A stretch of 37,629 bases of DNA from JAGNRR01 sp964389575 (lineage in GTDB: Bacteria > Bacteroidota > Bacteroidia > Chitinophagales > Chitinophagaceae), in NCBI GenBank assembly GCA_964389575.1, contig CAYMFF010000022.1:1-37629 (forward strand), in the 5' to 3' direction. The notes below the pieces were generated by a model. The model was not told the origin of the DNA. It did not search any database and worked only from the letters and a program-made list of their open reading frames with translations. Below are positions 25,101 to 34,123 of the stretch, piece after piece; the first letter of the stretch is position 1, and the number at the start of each line of letters is the position of its first letter. Both the position numbers and the translations under genes were made by a program.

Positions 25101-26873
25101 ATGAGATTTACAAATAAGATAAAAGAAATCGGTGCCCAAGCTGTCCAATCCATATGGGATGAAACACTTGAAGCAAATGATATTCATTTAAATGAAACCA
25201 AGCCTGAATTTGAAGGCGAATACTCCTTAGTAACCTTTAATCTGGCCAAAATAGCCAGAAAAAAACCAGCAGAAATCGCCGAAGAACTTGGTCAATATAT
25301 ATTGAAGAATCATACGGATTTATTCCAATCCTATAATGTCATAAATGGTTTTTTAAACCTCTCGCTCACTGACACAGCATTATTAAGATTTGCTAGCTCG
25401 ATGAATGACTCAAAAGCTATCTGTAATACCAATAACACAGTAGGTAAAATAATGGTTGAATTCTCCTCCCCAAATACCAACAAGCCGTTGCATTTTGGGC
25501 ATCTCAGAAATAACTTTTTGGGCGACAGTGTTTCAAAAATTTATGAAGCATACGGACACACGGTTTGTAAAGCCAATTTGATAAACGACCGAGGTATTCA
25601 TATCTGTAAAAGCATGATTGCATGGCAACTATTTGCTGATGGTGAAACTCCAGAAAGTACAGACACTAAAGGAGATCATTTTGTAGGGAAATATTATGTA
25701 AAGTTCAATGACATTTACAAGCAAGAGATGAGCGAGTTGGTCGCAAGTGGAATTTCAGAAAAAGATGCCGAAAGACAAGCTCCTATTTTTCTTAAAGCGC
25801 AAGAAATGCTACGAAAATGGGAAGCAGGCGACACTGAAATTGTTAGCCTTTGGAAAAAAATGAATGCTTGGGTTTATGAAGGTTTCGAAACTACATACAA
25901 CCAATTGGGTATTTCTTTCGACCGATATTATTATGAATCAGAAACCTACTTACTAGGCAAAAAACAAGTAGATGAAGGACTAGACAAAAAAGTATTTTTC
26001 ACGAAAGATGATGGCAGTGTTTGGATCGATCTAGAAAATGATGGTTTGGATGAAAAACTTGTGCTTCGCTCTGATGGAACATCTGTTTATATCACACAAG
26101 ATATTGGAACAGCTGAGCTCAAATACGATCAAGAGCAGATGCAAAAATCTGTTTACGTCATAGCAGACGAACAGAACTACCATATGAAGGTGCTGAAGTT
26201 GATTTTGGAAAAACTTGGGAAAGAATACGCGCAAGGCGTGCATCATTTATCGTATGGTATGGTAGAGCTGCCTCATGGAAAAATGAAAAGTCGCGAAGGA
26301 ACAGTAGTGGATGCCGATGATATGATTAATGAAATGCTTACGATTGCTCAAAGCAATACGGAAGAACTTGGCAAAGTAGACGGTTTTACAAAAGATGAAT
26401 TAGTCTCACTTTATCGAACAATAGGATTAGGTGCTTTGAAGTTTTACCTACTGCGCGTTGACCCTAAGAAAAAAATGATTTTTAATCCAGAAGAAAGTAT
26501 TGATTTTCATGGATTCACAGGTCCTTTTGTACAATATACTCATGCCAGACTCTGCTCTATACTTAGAAAAGCAGAAGGTTTTGAGGCGAATATTGACACA
26601 AGCCTAAATAAAGAAGAGCGAGAGATATTAACTGATTTAGAAAAATTCTCTTCCGTAATAGAGCAAGCAGCTTTAGAATACAATCCTTCATTAATTTGTA
26701 GTTATGTATTTAATGTGGCGAAAAGCATGAATAGTTTTTTAAACCAACATAAAATCCTAACCGCTGAAACAGATGCGAAAAAATCACTGCGCTTAGCAAT
26801 TGCTAATATTACGAAGAAAACTATTGCAGAATCTTTATCTTTATTGGGCATTCATGCACCAGAAAGAATGTAA
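25101..26873 (+). CDS. argS: Arginyl-tRNA synthetase
   Basis: A class I aminoacyl-tRNA synthetase of 590 residues, full length for ArgS. The N-terminal tRNA-recognition domain covers about 1-100. The HIGH-equivalent HFGHLRN follows SSPNTNKPL. The KMSKS-equivalent is KMKSREGTV, and a DALR-type C-terminal anticodon-binding domain begins near YTHARLCSILRKAEG. It charges tRNA-Arg; one such tRNA (UCU) lies elsewhere in this window. A T9SS protein gene follows only 10 bases downstream. Confidence 0.97.
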   Translation: MRFTNKIKEIGAQAVQSIWDETLEANDIHLNETKPEFEGEYSLVTFNLAKIARKKPAEIAEELGQYILKNHTDLFQSYNVINGFLNLSLTDTALLRFASSMNDSKAICNTNNTVGKIMVEFSSPNTNKPLHFGHLRNNFLGDSVSKIYEAYGHTVCKANLINDRGIHICKSMIAWQLFADGETPESTDTKGDHFVGKYYVKFNDIYKQEMSELVASGISEKDAERQAPIFLKAQEMLRKWEAGDTEIVSLWKKMNAWVYEGFETTYNQLGISFDRYYYESETYLLGKKQVDEGLDKKVFFTKDDGSVWIDLENDGLDEKLVLRSDGTSVYITQDIGTAELKYDQEQMQKSVYVIADEQNYHMKVLKLILEKLGKEYAQGVHHLSYGMVELPHGKMKSREGTVVDADDMINEMLTIAQSNTEELGKVDGFTKDELVSLYRTIGLGALKFYLLRVDPKKKMIFNPEESIDFHGFTGPFVQYTHARLCSILRKAEGFEANIDTSLNKEEREILTDLEKFSSVIEQAALEYNPSLICSYVFNVAKSMNSFLNQHKILTAETDAKKSLRLAIANITKKTIAESLSLLGIHAPERM

Positions 26874-26883
26874 AAAGTAGTTT

Positions 26884-29640
26884 ATGAAACAATTAAATCT
26901 AATTCTATTAATTGCCATTTTAGGAATGGCATTTACGCTAACCCAAAATACCACAATTTCTTCCCTGGCGGAAATGCGTAATGAAGAGTCTGAACAAAAA
27001 AGACAATGGGAATTAGAAATGTTGCGAAATCCAAAAACGAATCAAATACCAGCTGGAATTCGATTTAAGGAAATTCGCTTTTTAAATAATATGCCTACTT
27101 CTTCTTTTAAAAGAGGTCAAGAATGGAGATTGCGTGGCCCATGGAACGTAGGCGGAAGAACAAGAGCATTGGCTTTTGATGTTCTGAATGAGAAACACAT
27201 ATTAGCAGGCTCTGTTAGTGGCGGCATTTGGCAAAGTCAAGATGGTGGTGATAGCTGGGAGAAAGTTTCTTCACCTAACGAGCACCCAGGCGTAGTAAGC
27301 ATTGCGCAGGACACTCGCACTGGTTATGAAAATATTTGGTATGCCTTGAGCGGCGAAATTTCTGGAACATCAGCCAGTGGCTCCAGAGCTTTTTATTTAG
27401 GAGATGGCGCTTTTTTATCTACAGATAATGGAAACACCTGGCAACCAATTGCAAGCACAGCAGTCGGAACGCCAGGAAATTCTCTTTCTAGTGTGTATCA
27501 AGGTGGTTGGCGCATTCGAACTTCGCCTATAGACGGCGCCGTTTATATGGCAGTTTACGGAGCAGTTTATAAAAGCACAGATACCGGAAATACATGGCAA
27601 GCTGTTTTAGGAAGCGGCAATAACTCCTATTATACTGACGTAGCTGTTTCTAAAACAGGCGTTGTTTATGCGGCAATCAGTTATCAAGGAAGTAATACCA
27701 AAGGATTTTACAGATCGGATGACGGTATCAATTTTACGGATATTACACCCTCCTATCTTGATGGGTATAGGCGAACTGTAATTACTATCGACCCTAATAA
27801 TGAGGATGTCGTTTATTTCTTGTCTGAGTTAGAATGTAATAATTGTGGTGGTGCAGTATCTGCAAATTATCAAGGGACAGAGGAATATGTAAGTCTACAA
27901 CGATATACACATAACAATACGGGTGGTAATTGGAGTAACTTATCAAATAATTTACCATTGATAACTGATAAGCCATTTGATAAATTTAATTGTCAAGGTG
28001 GCTATGATTTATGCATAACTGTTCAGCCGGGTAACTCTCTTAATGTAATTATTGGGGGTACAAATTTATATAGAAGCACCGATGGTTTTAATACCGCTAA
28101 TAACACCACGCAGATTGGTGGATACGGCGTTGGAACTGAATTGCCCTTTTTTGAAATATATCCCAATCATCACCCTGATCTTCATGGTGCTGTTTTCTTG
28201 CCAAGCAATCCAAATGTATTGTTTTCTAATTCTGATGGAGGTGTTCACCGAACTAATAATTTTTTAGCGTCTACGGTGAGCTGGCAAAATAAAAGTTACG
28301 GTTACGTAACGACTCAGTGCTATACGGTGAACATAGACGAAAAGAATAAAGGAAATCAGCGAATGATGATTGGTCTTCAGGACAATGGAAACTATGTAAG
28401 TTTATCTGACAATCCGCAACAAGAATGGGTGCTGCCTTATAATGGAGACGGTGCGTTTGGGCACATTTCTTCTAAAAATGATTATTATGTAACCAGTAAA
28501 CAATTAGGACGCATTGTAAAAATCAATATTGATGATCGTGGTAATTTATCACGTTTTAGAAGGATAGACCCTGATGGAAAACAAACGAGTGATTACAGTT
28601 TTATTCACCCTTTTCAGGTTGATCCAAATAATGAAGATCTCTTGTATTTACCGATTGGTAAAAAACTATTTCGTTTGGACAACTTAAGCGAAATAGAAGT
28701 AAATAATAATATCAGTCGATTAAAAAACAGTTGGATTGAATTACCAGATAGCATTACCACCGCAGATTATAATTCTGGTGGGACCGTTACACCGGCCAGA
28801 ATTAGTTGTTTAGCTGTTTCGGAGAACCCGGCTAATATTGTTTACGTTGGAACGAACAACCAAGAAATATGGAGAGTTGAAAATGCTAATTCTGAAAACC
28901 CAATTTGGACAAAAGCAAGCAATGTGAAACTTTCGCCTAACGGGAATGTAAATGATATTGCTATCGACCCAGATGACGCGGACAAAGTATTAATCTGTTA
29001 TTCAAACTACGATGTTCTAAGTCTTATGTATACAGAAGATGGTGGTCAAACATGGACACGCGTTGGTGGTAGTTTAGAAGCTTCGAATAATCCTACAGGT
29101 GGCGATCCTTCGATTCGCTCAGTAGCAATATTGAAAAAACCTGATGGTGGACGAGTATATTTTGCCGGTACAAGCATTGGCCTATTTAGTACAGAAAGTT
29201 TTAATGATTTAGCTACCCAATGGAACCAAGAGAGCCCCGATAAAATTGGAGCCAATGTAGTTGTAGATATTAAGGTGAGACAATCTGATGGATATGTAGC
29301 AATTGGAACACATGGCAATGGCGTTTTCGAATCTTTTTATTTTGAAAACGAAAATCCTCCCGTTGCTTCTATTCAAATAATTAGTTCTTCTTTATTTCCT
29401 ATGCCCGCCAATGAAAAATTAAATTATTCTTTTGAAACAGGTGGCGAAGCCAATATCGAAATTCTACTAACCAATATGGCGGGCCAACCCGTTTTGACAA
29501 AATCATTGGGGCAACATTGGAAAGGAACTTTTAATTATTCTCTTAACGTAAGTGACCTCGCTTCTGGTGTTTATTTATTAGGTCTTTTTGATAAAAACAC
29601 CCAGGCAGGGAGTTTCCAAAAAATTGTAATTCAGCATTAA
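26884..29640 (+). CDS. Large beta-propeller (VPS10/BNR-type) T9SS-exported protein
   Basis: A protein of 918 residues with an N-terminal hydrophobic signal (about 1-20). Residues about 70-820 form beta-propeller repeats with Asp-box motifs (SxDxGxxW): SQDGGDSW, STDNGNTW, STDTGNTW, TEDGGQTW. This resembles the VPS10/sortilin-type and xyloglucanase-like proteins common in Bacteroidota. The C-terminus, from FPMPANEKLNYSFE to LASGVYLLGLF, is a T9SS sorting domain. I see no clear catalytic residue assignment. It is probably cotranscribed with argS upstream and gldD (5 bases downstream). Confidence 0.85.
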   Translation: MKQLNLILLIAILGMAFTLTQNTTISSLAEMRNEESEQKRQWELEMLRNPKTNQIPAGIRFKEIRFLNNMPTSSFKRGQEWRLRGPWNVGGRTRALAFDVLNEKHILAGSVSGGIWQSQDGGDSWEKVSSPNEHPGVVSIAQDTRTGYENIWYALSGEISGTSASGSRAFYLGDGAFLSTDNGNTWQPIASTAVGTPGNSLSSVYQGGWRIRTSPIDGAVYMAVYGAVYKSTDTGNTWQAVLGSGNNSYYTDVAVSKTGVVYAAISYQGSNTKGFYRSDDGINFTDITPSYLDGYRRTVITIDPNNEDVVYFLSELECNNCGGAVSANYQGTEEYVSLQRYTHNNTGGNWSNLSNNLPLITDKPFDKFNCQGGYDLCITVQPGNSLNVIIGGTNLYRSTDGFNTANNTTQIGGYGVGTELPFFEIYPNHHPDLHGAVFLPSNPNVLFSNSDGGVHRTNNFLASTVSWQNKSYGYVTTQCYTVNIDEKNKGNQRMMIGLQDNGNYVSLSDNPQQEWVLPYNGDGAFGHISSKNDYYVTSKQLGRIVKINIDDRGNLSRFRRIDPDGKQTSDYSFIHPFQVDPNNEDLLYLPIGKKLFRLDNLSEIEVNNNISRLKNSWIELPDSITTADYNSGGTVTPARISCLAVSENPANIVYVGTNNQEIWRVENANSENPIWTKASNVKLSPNGNVNDIAIDPDDADKVLICYSNYDVLSLMYTEDGGQTWTRVGGSLEASNNPTGGDPSIRSVAILKKPDGGRVYFAGTSIGLFSTESFNDLATQWNQESPDKIGANVVVDIKVRQSDGYVAIGTHGNGVFESFYFENENPPVASIQIISSSLFPMPANEKLNYSFETGGEANIEILLTNMAGQPVLTKSLGQHWKGTFNYSLNVSDLASGVYLLGLFDKNTQAGSFQKIVIQH

Positions 29641-29645
29641 GTAGA

Positions 29646-30239
29646 ATGAAAAATTATTGCTTTCTTATTCTTTTGATTATGGTAAGTTTTACGGCTTGCC
29701 GAGAAGAAGTATATACGCCCAAACCCAGAGGTTATTTTGATATAGATTTTCCTGTGAGAGAATATACCAATTTCGAAAAAAGGGGCTACCCGTATCAGTT
29801 TGAATATCCCGTTTATGGCATCATAGAAAAAGACACCTTATTCTTTGATGAAAAAACCGAAAACCCATGGTGGATTAATATTGATTTTAAAGATTTAGGC
29901 GGTAAAGTATTCATTAGTTACAAGCAAATCACAGGTAAGAACAGTTTATCCAAACTCCTAGAGGACTCTTATCAATTAAGCTATTATCATACTAAAAAAG
30001 CAGATTATATAAATGATCCTGTTTTTCATACTAAGAACAATGTGCATGGCGTTTATTATAATGTTGGGGGTAATTCGGCATCAGCTTTTCAGTTTTATGC
30101 CACAGATTCTGTTCAGCATTTTTTGCGGGGCGCTCTCTATTTTGACGTTGCTCCTAATGCGGATAGCTTAAAGCCAGTAAATGACTTCTTGAAAGAAGAT
30201 ATTCAGCGCATTGTAGAATCAATCAAATGGACACGATGA
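29646..30239 (+). CDS. gldD: Gliding motility lipoprotein GldD
   Basis: A protein of 197 residues with a lipobox ending FTAC (Cys18). The PKPRGYFDIDFP segment near the N-terminus and the WWINIDFKDLGGKVFISYK core match GldD. In Flavobacterium, GldD is needed for gliding and type IX secretion, but its molecular role is not settled. It lies 5 bases after a T9SS cargo gene and overlaps the DUF3109 gene by 4 bases (ATGA at 30236-30239). Confidence 0.9.
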   Translation: MKNYCFLILLIMVSFTACREEVYTPKPRGYFDIDFPVREYTNFEKRGYPYQFEYPVYGIIEKDTLFFDEKTENPWWINIDFKDLGGKVFISYKQITGKNSLSKLLEDSYQLSYYHTKKADYINDPVFHTKNNVHGVYYNVGGNSASAFQFYATDSVQHFLRGALYFDVAPNADSLKPVNDFLKEDIQRIVESIKWTR

Positions 30240-30808
30240 TTATCGTAGACGACATATTAGTCAGTGACAATATTTTAGATAAGCAATTTGTTTGTGATTT
30301 GAGCCAATGTAAAGGTGGTTGTTGTGTTGAAGGCGATGCGGGAGCACCTTTAAATAAGGACGAATTAAAAGAAGTAGAAAATGCTTTTCATGAAATAAAA
30401 GGTGAAATGAGCCCAGCTGCTTTGGCTGAAGTTGAGAAAAATGGAACGCATACGCGAGATGATGATTTCACCTATGTAACTCCCATAATAAATGATGGCA
30501 TTTGTGTTTATGGATATTATGACGACAAGGGAATTGTAAAATGCCTAATTGAAAAGGCTCATAATGAAGGTAAAATTTCATTTAAGAAACCTATATCCTG
30601 TCACCTCTTCCCTATTTTGTATACCAAAAATGAATCCGCCGAATTTATTAATTACCAACCCCGCGAAAAGCTTTGTGCTCCAGCTTGTAAGCTAGGAGAA
30701 AAACTACAAGTACCGGTTTATCAATTCTTGAAAGAGCCATTAATAAGAAAATTTGGAGAGGATTGGTTTAGTGCTTTAGAACATATAGACAAGGAGATTA
30801 GGGATTGA
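30236..30808 (+). CDS. DUF3109 (YkgJ-like) cysteine-rich protein
   Basis: A protein of 190 residues with 10 cysteines: CDLSQCKGGCC at residues 20-30, then ICVYG, KCLIEKA, SCHLFPI and LCAPACKLG. This matches the DUF3109 family, thought to bind a metal or Fe-S cluster; the function is unknown. I prefer ATG 30236 (MIIVDDILVS), which makes the ATGA overlap with gldD. ATG 30227 is a possible earlier start. In Bacteroidota this gene is common near cytoplasmic housekeeping genes; here it follows gldD in an operon. Confidence 0.85.
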   Translation: MIIVDDILVSDNILDKQFVCDLSQCKGGCCVEGDAGAPLNKDELKEVENAFHEIKGEMSPAALAEVEKNGTHTRDDDFTYVTPIINDGICVYGYYDDKGIVKCLIEKAHNEGKISFKKPISCHLFPILYTKNESAEFINYQPREKLCAPACKLGEKLQVPVYQFLKEPLIRKFGEDWFSALEHIDKEIRD

Positions 30809-30908
30809 GCGATTCAATAATTATTCCCGAATTGCTTTTATTCTTCCAAGTACCAATAATTATTGTTTTTAAATTTTCTTGACATTAAATACATACTAGG
30901 CTAGAAAG

Positions 30909-30933
30909 CAAAAAAATTGTGATAAAAACAATT
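30909..30933 (-). terminator. Possible AT-rich terminator of the minus-strand T9SS gene
   Basis: On the minus strand, AATTGT - loop - ACAATT is followed by a T-run. The stem is only 6 bp and AT-rich, so it is weak. It lies 23 bases downstream of the T9SS gene 30956-31936. Confidence 0.35.
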
Positions 30934-30955
30934 CAGGTTTCATCTTTATAAAGAA

Positions 30956-31936
30956 TTACTTCACCAATTTACCGGTTTGATAAATGACACTACCTTCCAT
31001 TAATGAATAAATATAATTGCCTGATTTCAAGCTGCTTGTAGAAATCGTATTGTTTTTTTGTTTAAGTACTCTAGATGAGATTAATTGTCCATTAACTGCA
31101 TAAATATCAATGCGAACCTCATCACTTTTGTCCAACAAATCAACGCACAATTTATCCTGTAAAACAGTTGGATAAACGGTAGCCAACTTTTTGGCATTTA
31201 TATACTGCTTTACACTAGAAGGAAAATCCAAATTAATGTCATCAACAATAATCTCGGTACCTGAGTTTACAGAAAATGTATTCGACACATCTAAAAATGC
31301 CAGCGAATTACCAGAGGATATAGTATAGCGGACAAGGGTTGGCGTAATATTATTTATAATATAAGTAAACGGCAAAGTAATCTTGGTAAAGGATGTTATA
31401 TTACTAGATAAGGCTGTATCAGCAATGGCAATTATACTATCAGCGCCATCAGAATCATCTATTAAAACTGCATTTATAAAAGTACTATCACCACCTACGA
31501 CCGTGTTTTTTACAAACATGGATGTGCTAATCGGTTGTGCAAAAATCGATGTGCCACCTGATTGTATCAAACCGCCATTTACAAAGTCTAGGGCAATTTG
31601 CGAATTCGTGCAAATGCCGGGATAATCTTTGGCCGGAAGTGTAAAAGTTCCAGTAGGAATAGAATCCTGAAATTTAGAAGCTATTCGCATCGCTTTATTA
31701 CCCGAATTTCCAGGAGATTCTTCAAAAACTTGAGCTTGAAAACTACCAGTAATATTTAATATTCTTCCATAACCGACTATAAACGAATCGCTCCCAGACC
31801 AGCCAACAGGTTCATTCATCTGGGAGGTAAATAGAATGGTGTAGGGATTCCAATTCTCAAAACCTTCCACAAATTGAGCCTTCGAATTCAAAAAAAATGC
31901 AATAAGACAAGAAAGTAGTAGTAGTTTTTTCATCAT
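30956..31936 (-). CDS. T9SS-exported secreted protein
   Basis: A protein of 326 residues with signal peptide MMKKLLLLSCLIAFFLNSKAQ. The region about 22-235 is a beta-sandwich beginning FVEGFENWNPYT, as in carbohydrate-binding or PCMD-like domains of Bacteroidota, and ends VDDINLDF. The C-terminal ~75 residues from VYPTVLQDKLCVDLL to LKSGNYIYSL form a T9SS sorting domain. The start overlaps the peroxiredoxin stop as ATGA (31933-31936), so translation is likely coupled to that cytoplasmic enzyme. The ligand is unknown. Confidence 0.82.
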   Translation of the reverse strand: MMKKLLLLSCLIAFFLNSKAQFVEGFENWNPYTILFTSQMNEPVGWSGSDSFIVGYGRILNITGSFQAQVFEESPGNSGNKAMRIASKFQDSIPTGTFTLPAKDYPGICTNSQIALDFVNGGLIQSGGTSIFAQPISTSMFVKNTVVGGDSTFINAVLIDDSDGADSIIAIADTALSSNITSFTKITLPFTYIINNITPTLVRYTISSGNSLAFLDVSNTFSVNSGTEIIVDDINLDFPSSVKQYINAKKLATVYPTVLQDKLCVDLLDKSDEVRIDIYAVNGQLISSRVLKQKNNTISTSSLKSGNYIYSLMEGSVIYQTGKLVK

Positions 31937-32403
31937 TTATTTTTTTGCAATACGGCTTGAATCGCGTCAAAGTCTGGCAAATCCCCTGCGCTTTCCAATA
32001 TTTCACTGTATTGCACCTTTCCTTCTTTGTCTATTACAAAAGCCGAACGTTTGGAAACTCCCAACATATCAAACACAAAGGTGTCATACAAGCAACCATA
32101 TAATTTTGAAACCTCTTTATTAAAATCTGACAAAAGAGTGAAGTTTAGATTGTTTTCGTTTTTAAATTTTTCTAATACAAACAAAGAATCTACAGATATT
32201 CCGATTACTTCAGCGCCTACATCATTGTATTGCGCAAGACTATCACGAACCGAGCAAAGCTCGTTGGTACAAACACCTGTAAACGCCAATGGAAAAAAAA
32301 GTAAAAGCACATTCTTGCCATTGTAATCGTGTAATGAAACTAGGTTTTTTTCTGTATTGTGAAGCTTGAAATCGGGTGCTTCCTGCCCTATTTGAATTTC
32401 CAT
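31933..32403 (-). CDS. Peroxiredoxin (AhpC/TSA-Redoxin family)
   Basis: A protein of 156 residues of the thioredoxin-like peroxiredoxin fold, which reduces peroxides with a thiol. The peroxidatic cysteine is in FTGVCTNELC, after FFPLAFTG. A second Cys two residues past TNEL and others (YGCLYD) could resolve it. I chose ATG 32403 (MEIQIGQEAPDF), since a perfect promoter lies just upstream. The longer frame to 32517 would run through that promoter. It has no signal peptide. Confidence 0.9.
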   Translation of the reverse strand: MEIQIGQEAPDFKLHNTEKNLVSLHDYNGKNVLLLFFPLAFTGVCTNELCSVRDSLAQYNDVGAEVIGISVDSLFVLEKFKNENNLNFTLLSDFNKEVSKLYGCLYDTFVFDMLGVSKRSAFVIDKEGKVQYSEILESAGDLPDFDAIQAVLQKNK

Positions 32404-32426
32404 AGAAATTATTAGATTAGTCTTCC

Positions 32427-32457
32427 CAAATTTAAGTAGGTAATTACGATTTCCAAA
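32427..32457 (-). promoter_or_regulatory. Peroxiredoxin promoter
   Basis: On the minus strand, -33 TTTG (32457 to 32454), a 19-base spacer and -7 TAAATTTG (32434 to 32427) match the Bacteroidota sigma-A consensus. The -7 box ends 23 bases before ATG 32403. Confidence 0.7.
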
Positions 32458-32539
32458 ATTAATATTTGCACAGCCTTGACAAGCTTTAGCACTTGCTATG
32501 ACAGTCTTTCGTATCATTGCTATATAAAAAGCTAATAAA

Positions 32540-33562
32540 TTGACTGACTACATAATACAACTTGATTCCATAAATCCTATTGAATTTTACGGAGTCAACA
32601 ATAATAAATTCAACATTCTCAAAAAGAAATTTCCTTTATTAAAAATCTTGTCGCGAGGCACACAGATTAAACTTTCGGGTAATAAAGAGAATGTGGATGA
32701 CGCCAAAGAAAAAATAGAACTCATCGTAAAATATCTAGAACGTAATGGTCATCTTTCGGAGAATTATTTTTCTCAAATCTTGGGCGATGACGATGGTATA
32801 ATAGACGATAGCATACGAGATAATATAGAAAACAATATTATTCTTTTTGGCCCGAATGGCAGAGTTATTAAAGCAAAGACTCCCAATCAGCGCATTCTAG
32901 TAAATTCTGCAGAAGACAATGATGTTCTTTTTGCGATTGGCCCGGCAGGTACGGGAAAAACATATACCGCCGTAGCATTAGCCGTTCGAGCGCTAAAAAA
33001 TAAAATTGTACGAAAAATTATTCTTACCCGCCCAGCCGTAGAAGCTGGAGAAAGTTTAGGTTTTCTGCCGGGTGATTTAAAAGATAAAATTGACCCTTAC
33101 TTGCGTCCGCTTTATGATGCTTTGGATGATATGATTCCATCTGATAAACTAAATTATTACATGACGAATCGTATTATTGAAATTGCTCCGCTTGCTTATA
33201 TGCGCGGTAGAACATTAGATCATGCCTATATTATTCTAGATGAGGCACAAAATGCAACTGATTTGCAACTAAAAATGTTCTTAACGCGAATTGGGCCTTC
33301 GGCTAAAGCTATCATTACAGGTGATATGTCTCAGATTGATTTACCGCGTAATCAACAGTCCGGTCTGCGTAAAGCATTTCGTATTTTAAAAAATATTCCA
33401 GGCATGTCCTTTATCGAACTAGATGGAAGCGATGTGGTACGTCACCGCTTGGTGCGCCAAATTATCAAAGCATATGATAAAGACACGGAACGTGAGGAAA
33501 CTGAACGCGCTGAAAGAGGTAACGATAGAAAAAGCACCTCAAGGCCCACAAACAGGCGCTAA
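32540..33562 (+). CDS. PhoH-like ATPase
   Basis: A cytoplasmic P-loop protein of 340 residues. The N-terminal ~70 residues look like a small KH-type domain. The PhoH ATPase domain has Walker A GPAGTGKT (134-141) and Walker B AYIILDEAQN near 225. It also has LTRPAVEAGESLGFLPGD and ITGDMSQIDLP, which are typical of PhoH. The tail is charged and Arg-rich. The family is linked to RNA metabolism, but the substrate is not settled. The start is apparently TTG 32540. Confidence 0.92.
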   Translation: MTDYIIQLDSINPIEFYGVNNNKFNILKKKFPLLKILSRGTQIKLSGNKENVDDAKEKIELIVKYLERNGHLSENYFSQILGDDDGIIDDSIRDNIENNIILFGPNGRVIKAKTPNQRILVNSAEDNDVLFAIGPAGTGKTYTAVALAVRALKNKIVRKIILTRPAVEAGESLGFLPGDLKDKIDPYLRPLYDALDDMIPSDKLNYYMTNRIIEIAPLAYMRGRTLDHAYIILDEAQNATDLQLKMFLTRIGPSAKAIITGDMSQIDLPRNQQSGLRKAFRILKNIPGMSFIELDGSDVVRHRLVRQIIKAYDKDTEREETERAERGNDRKSTSRPTNRR

Positions 33563-33622
33563 TTATAAAAATTAATATTTTACAAAGAAGCTGAAGTAAA
33601 AGATTTTCTTAGCCTTAGGCTT

Positions 33623-33630
33623 TATTTTTG
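33623..33630 (+). promoter_or_regulatory. -7 box of the 33635 lipoprotein gene
   Basis: TATTTTTG is a perfect TAnnTTTG ending 4 bases before ATG 33635, which suggests a leaderless or near-leaderless mRNA. No -33 TTG is visible at the usual spacing. Confidence 0.5.
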
Positions 33631-33634
33631 CTTC

Positions 33635-34120
33635 ATGAATAAACTACTGGGCATCTTTTTCATTTCATTGTTTTTAATCGGTTGTGGCGCGGAAAACAAT
33701 CTGAGCGACCCGAATATCGTTGCGGAGAATTTCTTGAAAAGCTATATCAATATGGATTACTCCGAAGCCAAGAAATATGCTTCTGAAGAATTTAAAGGAC
33801 TGTTAGATCAATATCAATCAGAAAAAGCATTATTGGCACAAGATGTAATTGCTGAAGCCGAACAAGCTACTGTAGAAATTAAGAACACGGAAATAAAAGA
33901 AAAAGAAGGAATGGCTGTAGTTAAATTTTCGAACAGCCAATTGCCCGATATTGTAGACCAATTAGAATTAAGAAAAGTAGAAGAAAGTTGGTACGTGAAC
34001 AATGTACAGCGCACCGTTGACGTAGAGCTGGACAAGAAATTCTCAGATGAAGATATTGAGAAAATGATGGAAGAAGCTGAAGAGCAAGAAGAAACAATTC
34101 CTGTTGAAATAGAAGAATAG
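33635..34120 (+). CDS. Small lipoprotein, DUF4878-like
   Basis: A protein of 161 residues with lipobox FLIGC (Cys17). A conserved start to the domain is PNIVAENFLKSYINMDYSEAKKYASEE, as in DUF4878/NTF2-like lipoproteins. The tail is very Glu-rich (MMEEAEEQEETIPVEIEE). The function is unknown; the fold suggests small-ligand or envelope binding. It is followed 3 bases later by pdxJ, so it is the first gene of a short operon. Confidence 0.8.
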   Translation: MNKLLGIFFISLFLIGCGAENNLSDPNIVAENFLKSYINMDYSEAKKYASEEFKGLLDQYQSEKALLAQDVIAEAEQATVEIKNTEIKEKEGMAVVKFSNSQLPDIVDQLELRKVEESWYVNNVQRTVDVELDKKFSDEDIEKMMEEAEEQEETIPVEIEE

Positions 34121-34123
34121 TAT

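Noticed and set aside
30854..30865. CAATAATTATTG palindrome as a regulator site
   Set aside because: It is AT-only apart from the ends, lies downstream of both convergent genes, and could arise by chance; its partial copy at 30815 does not change that.
31933..32517. Longer peroxiredoxin start at 32517
   Set aside because: The extra N-terminus would run across a perfect promoter (32427-32457), and the conserved domain starts at the ATG at 32403.
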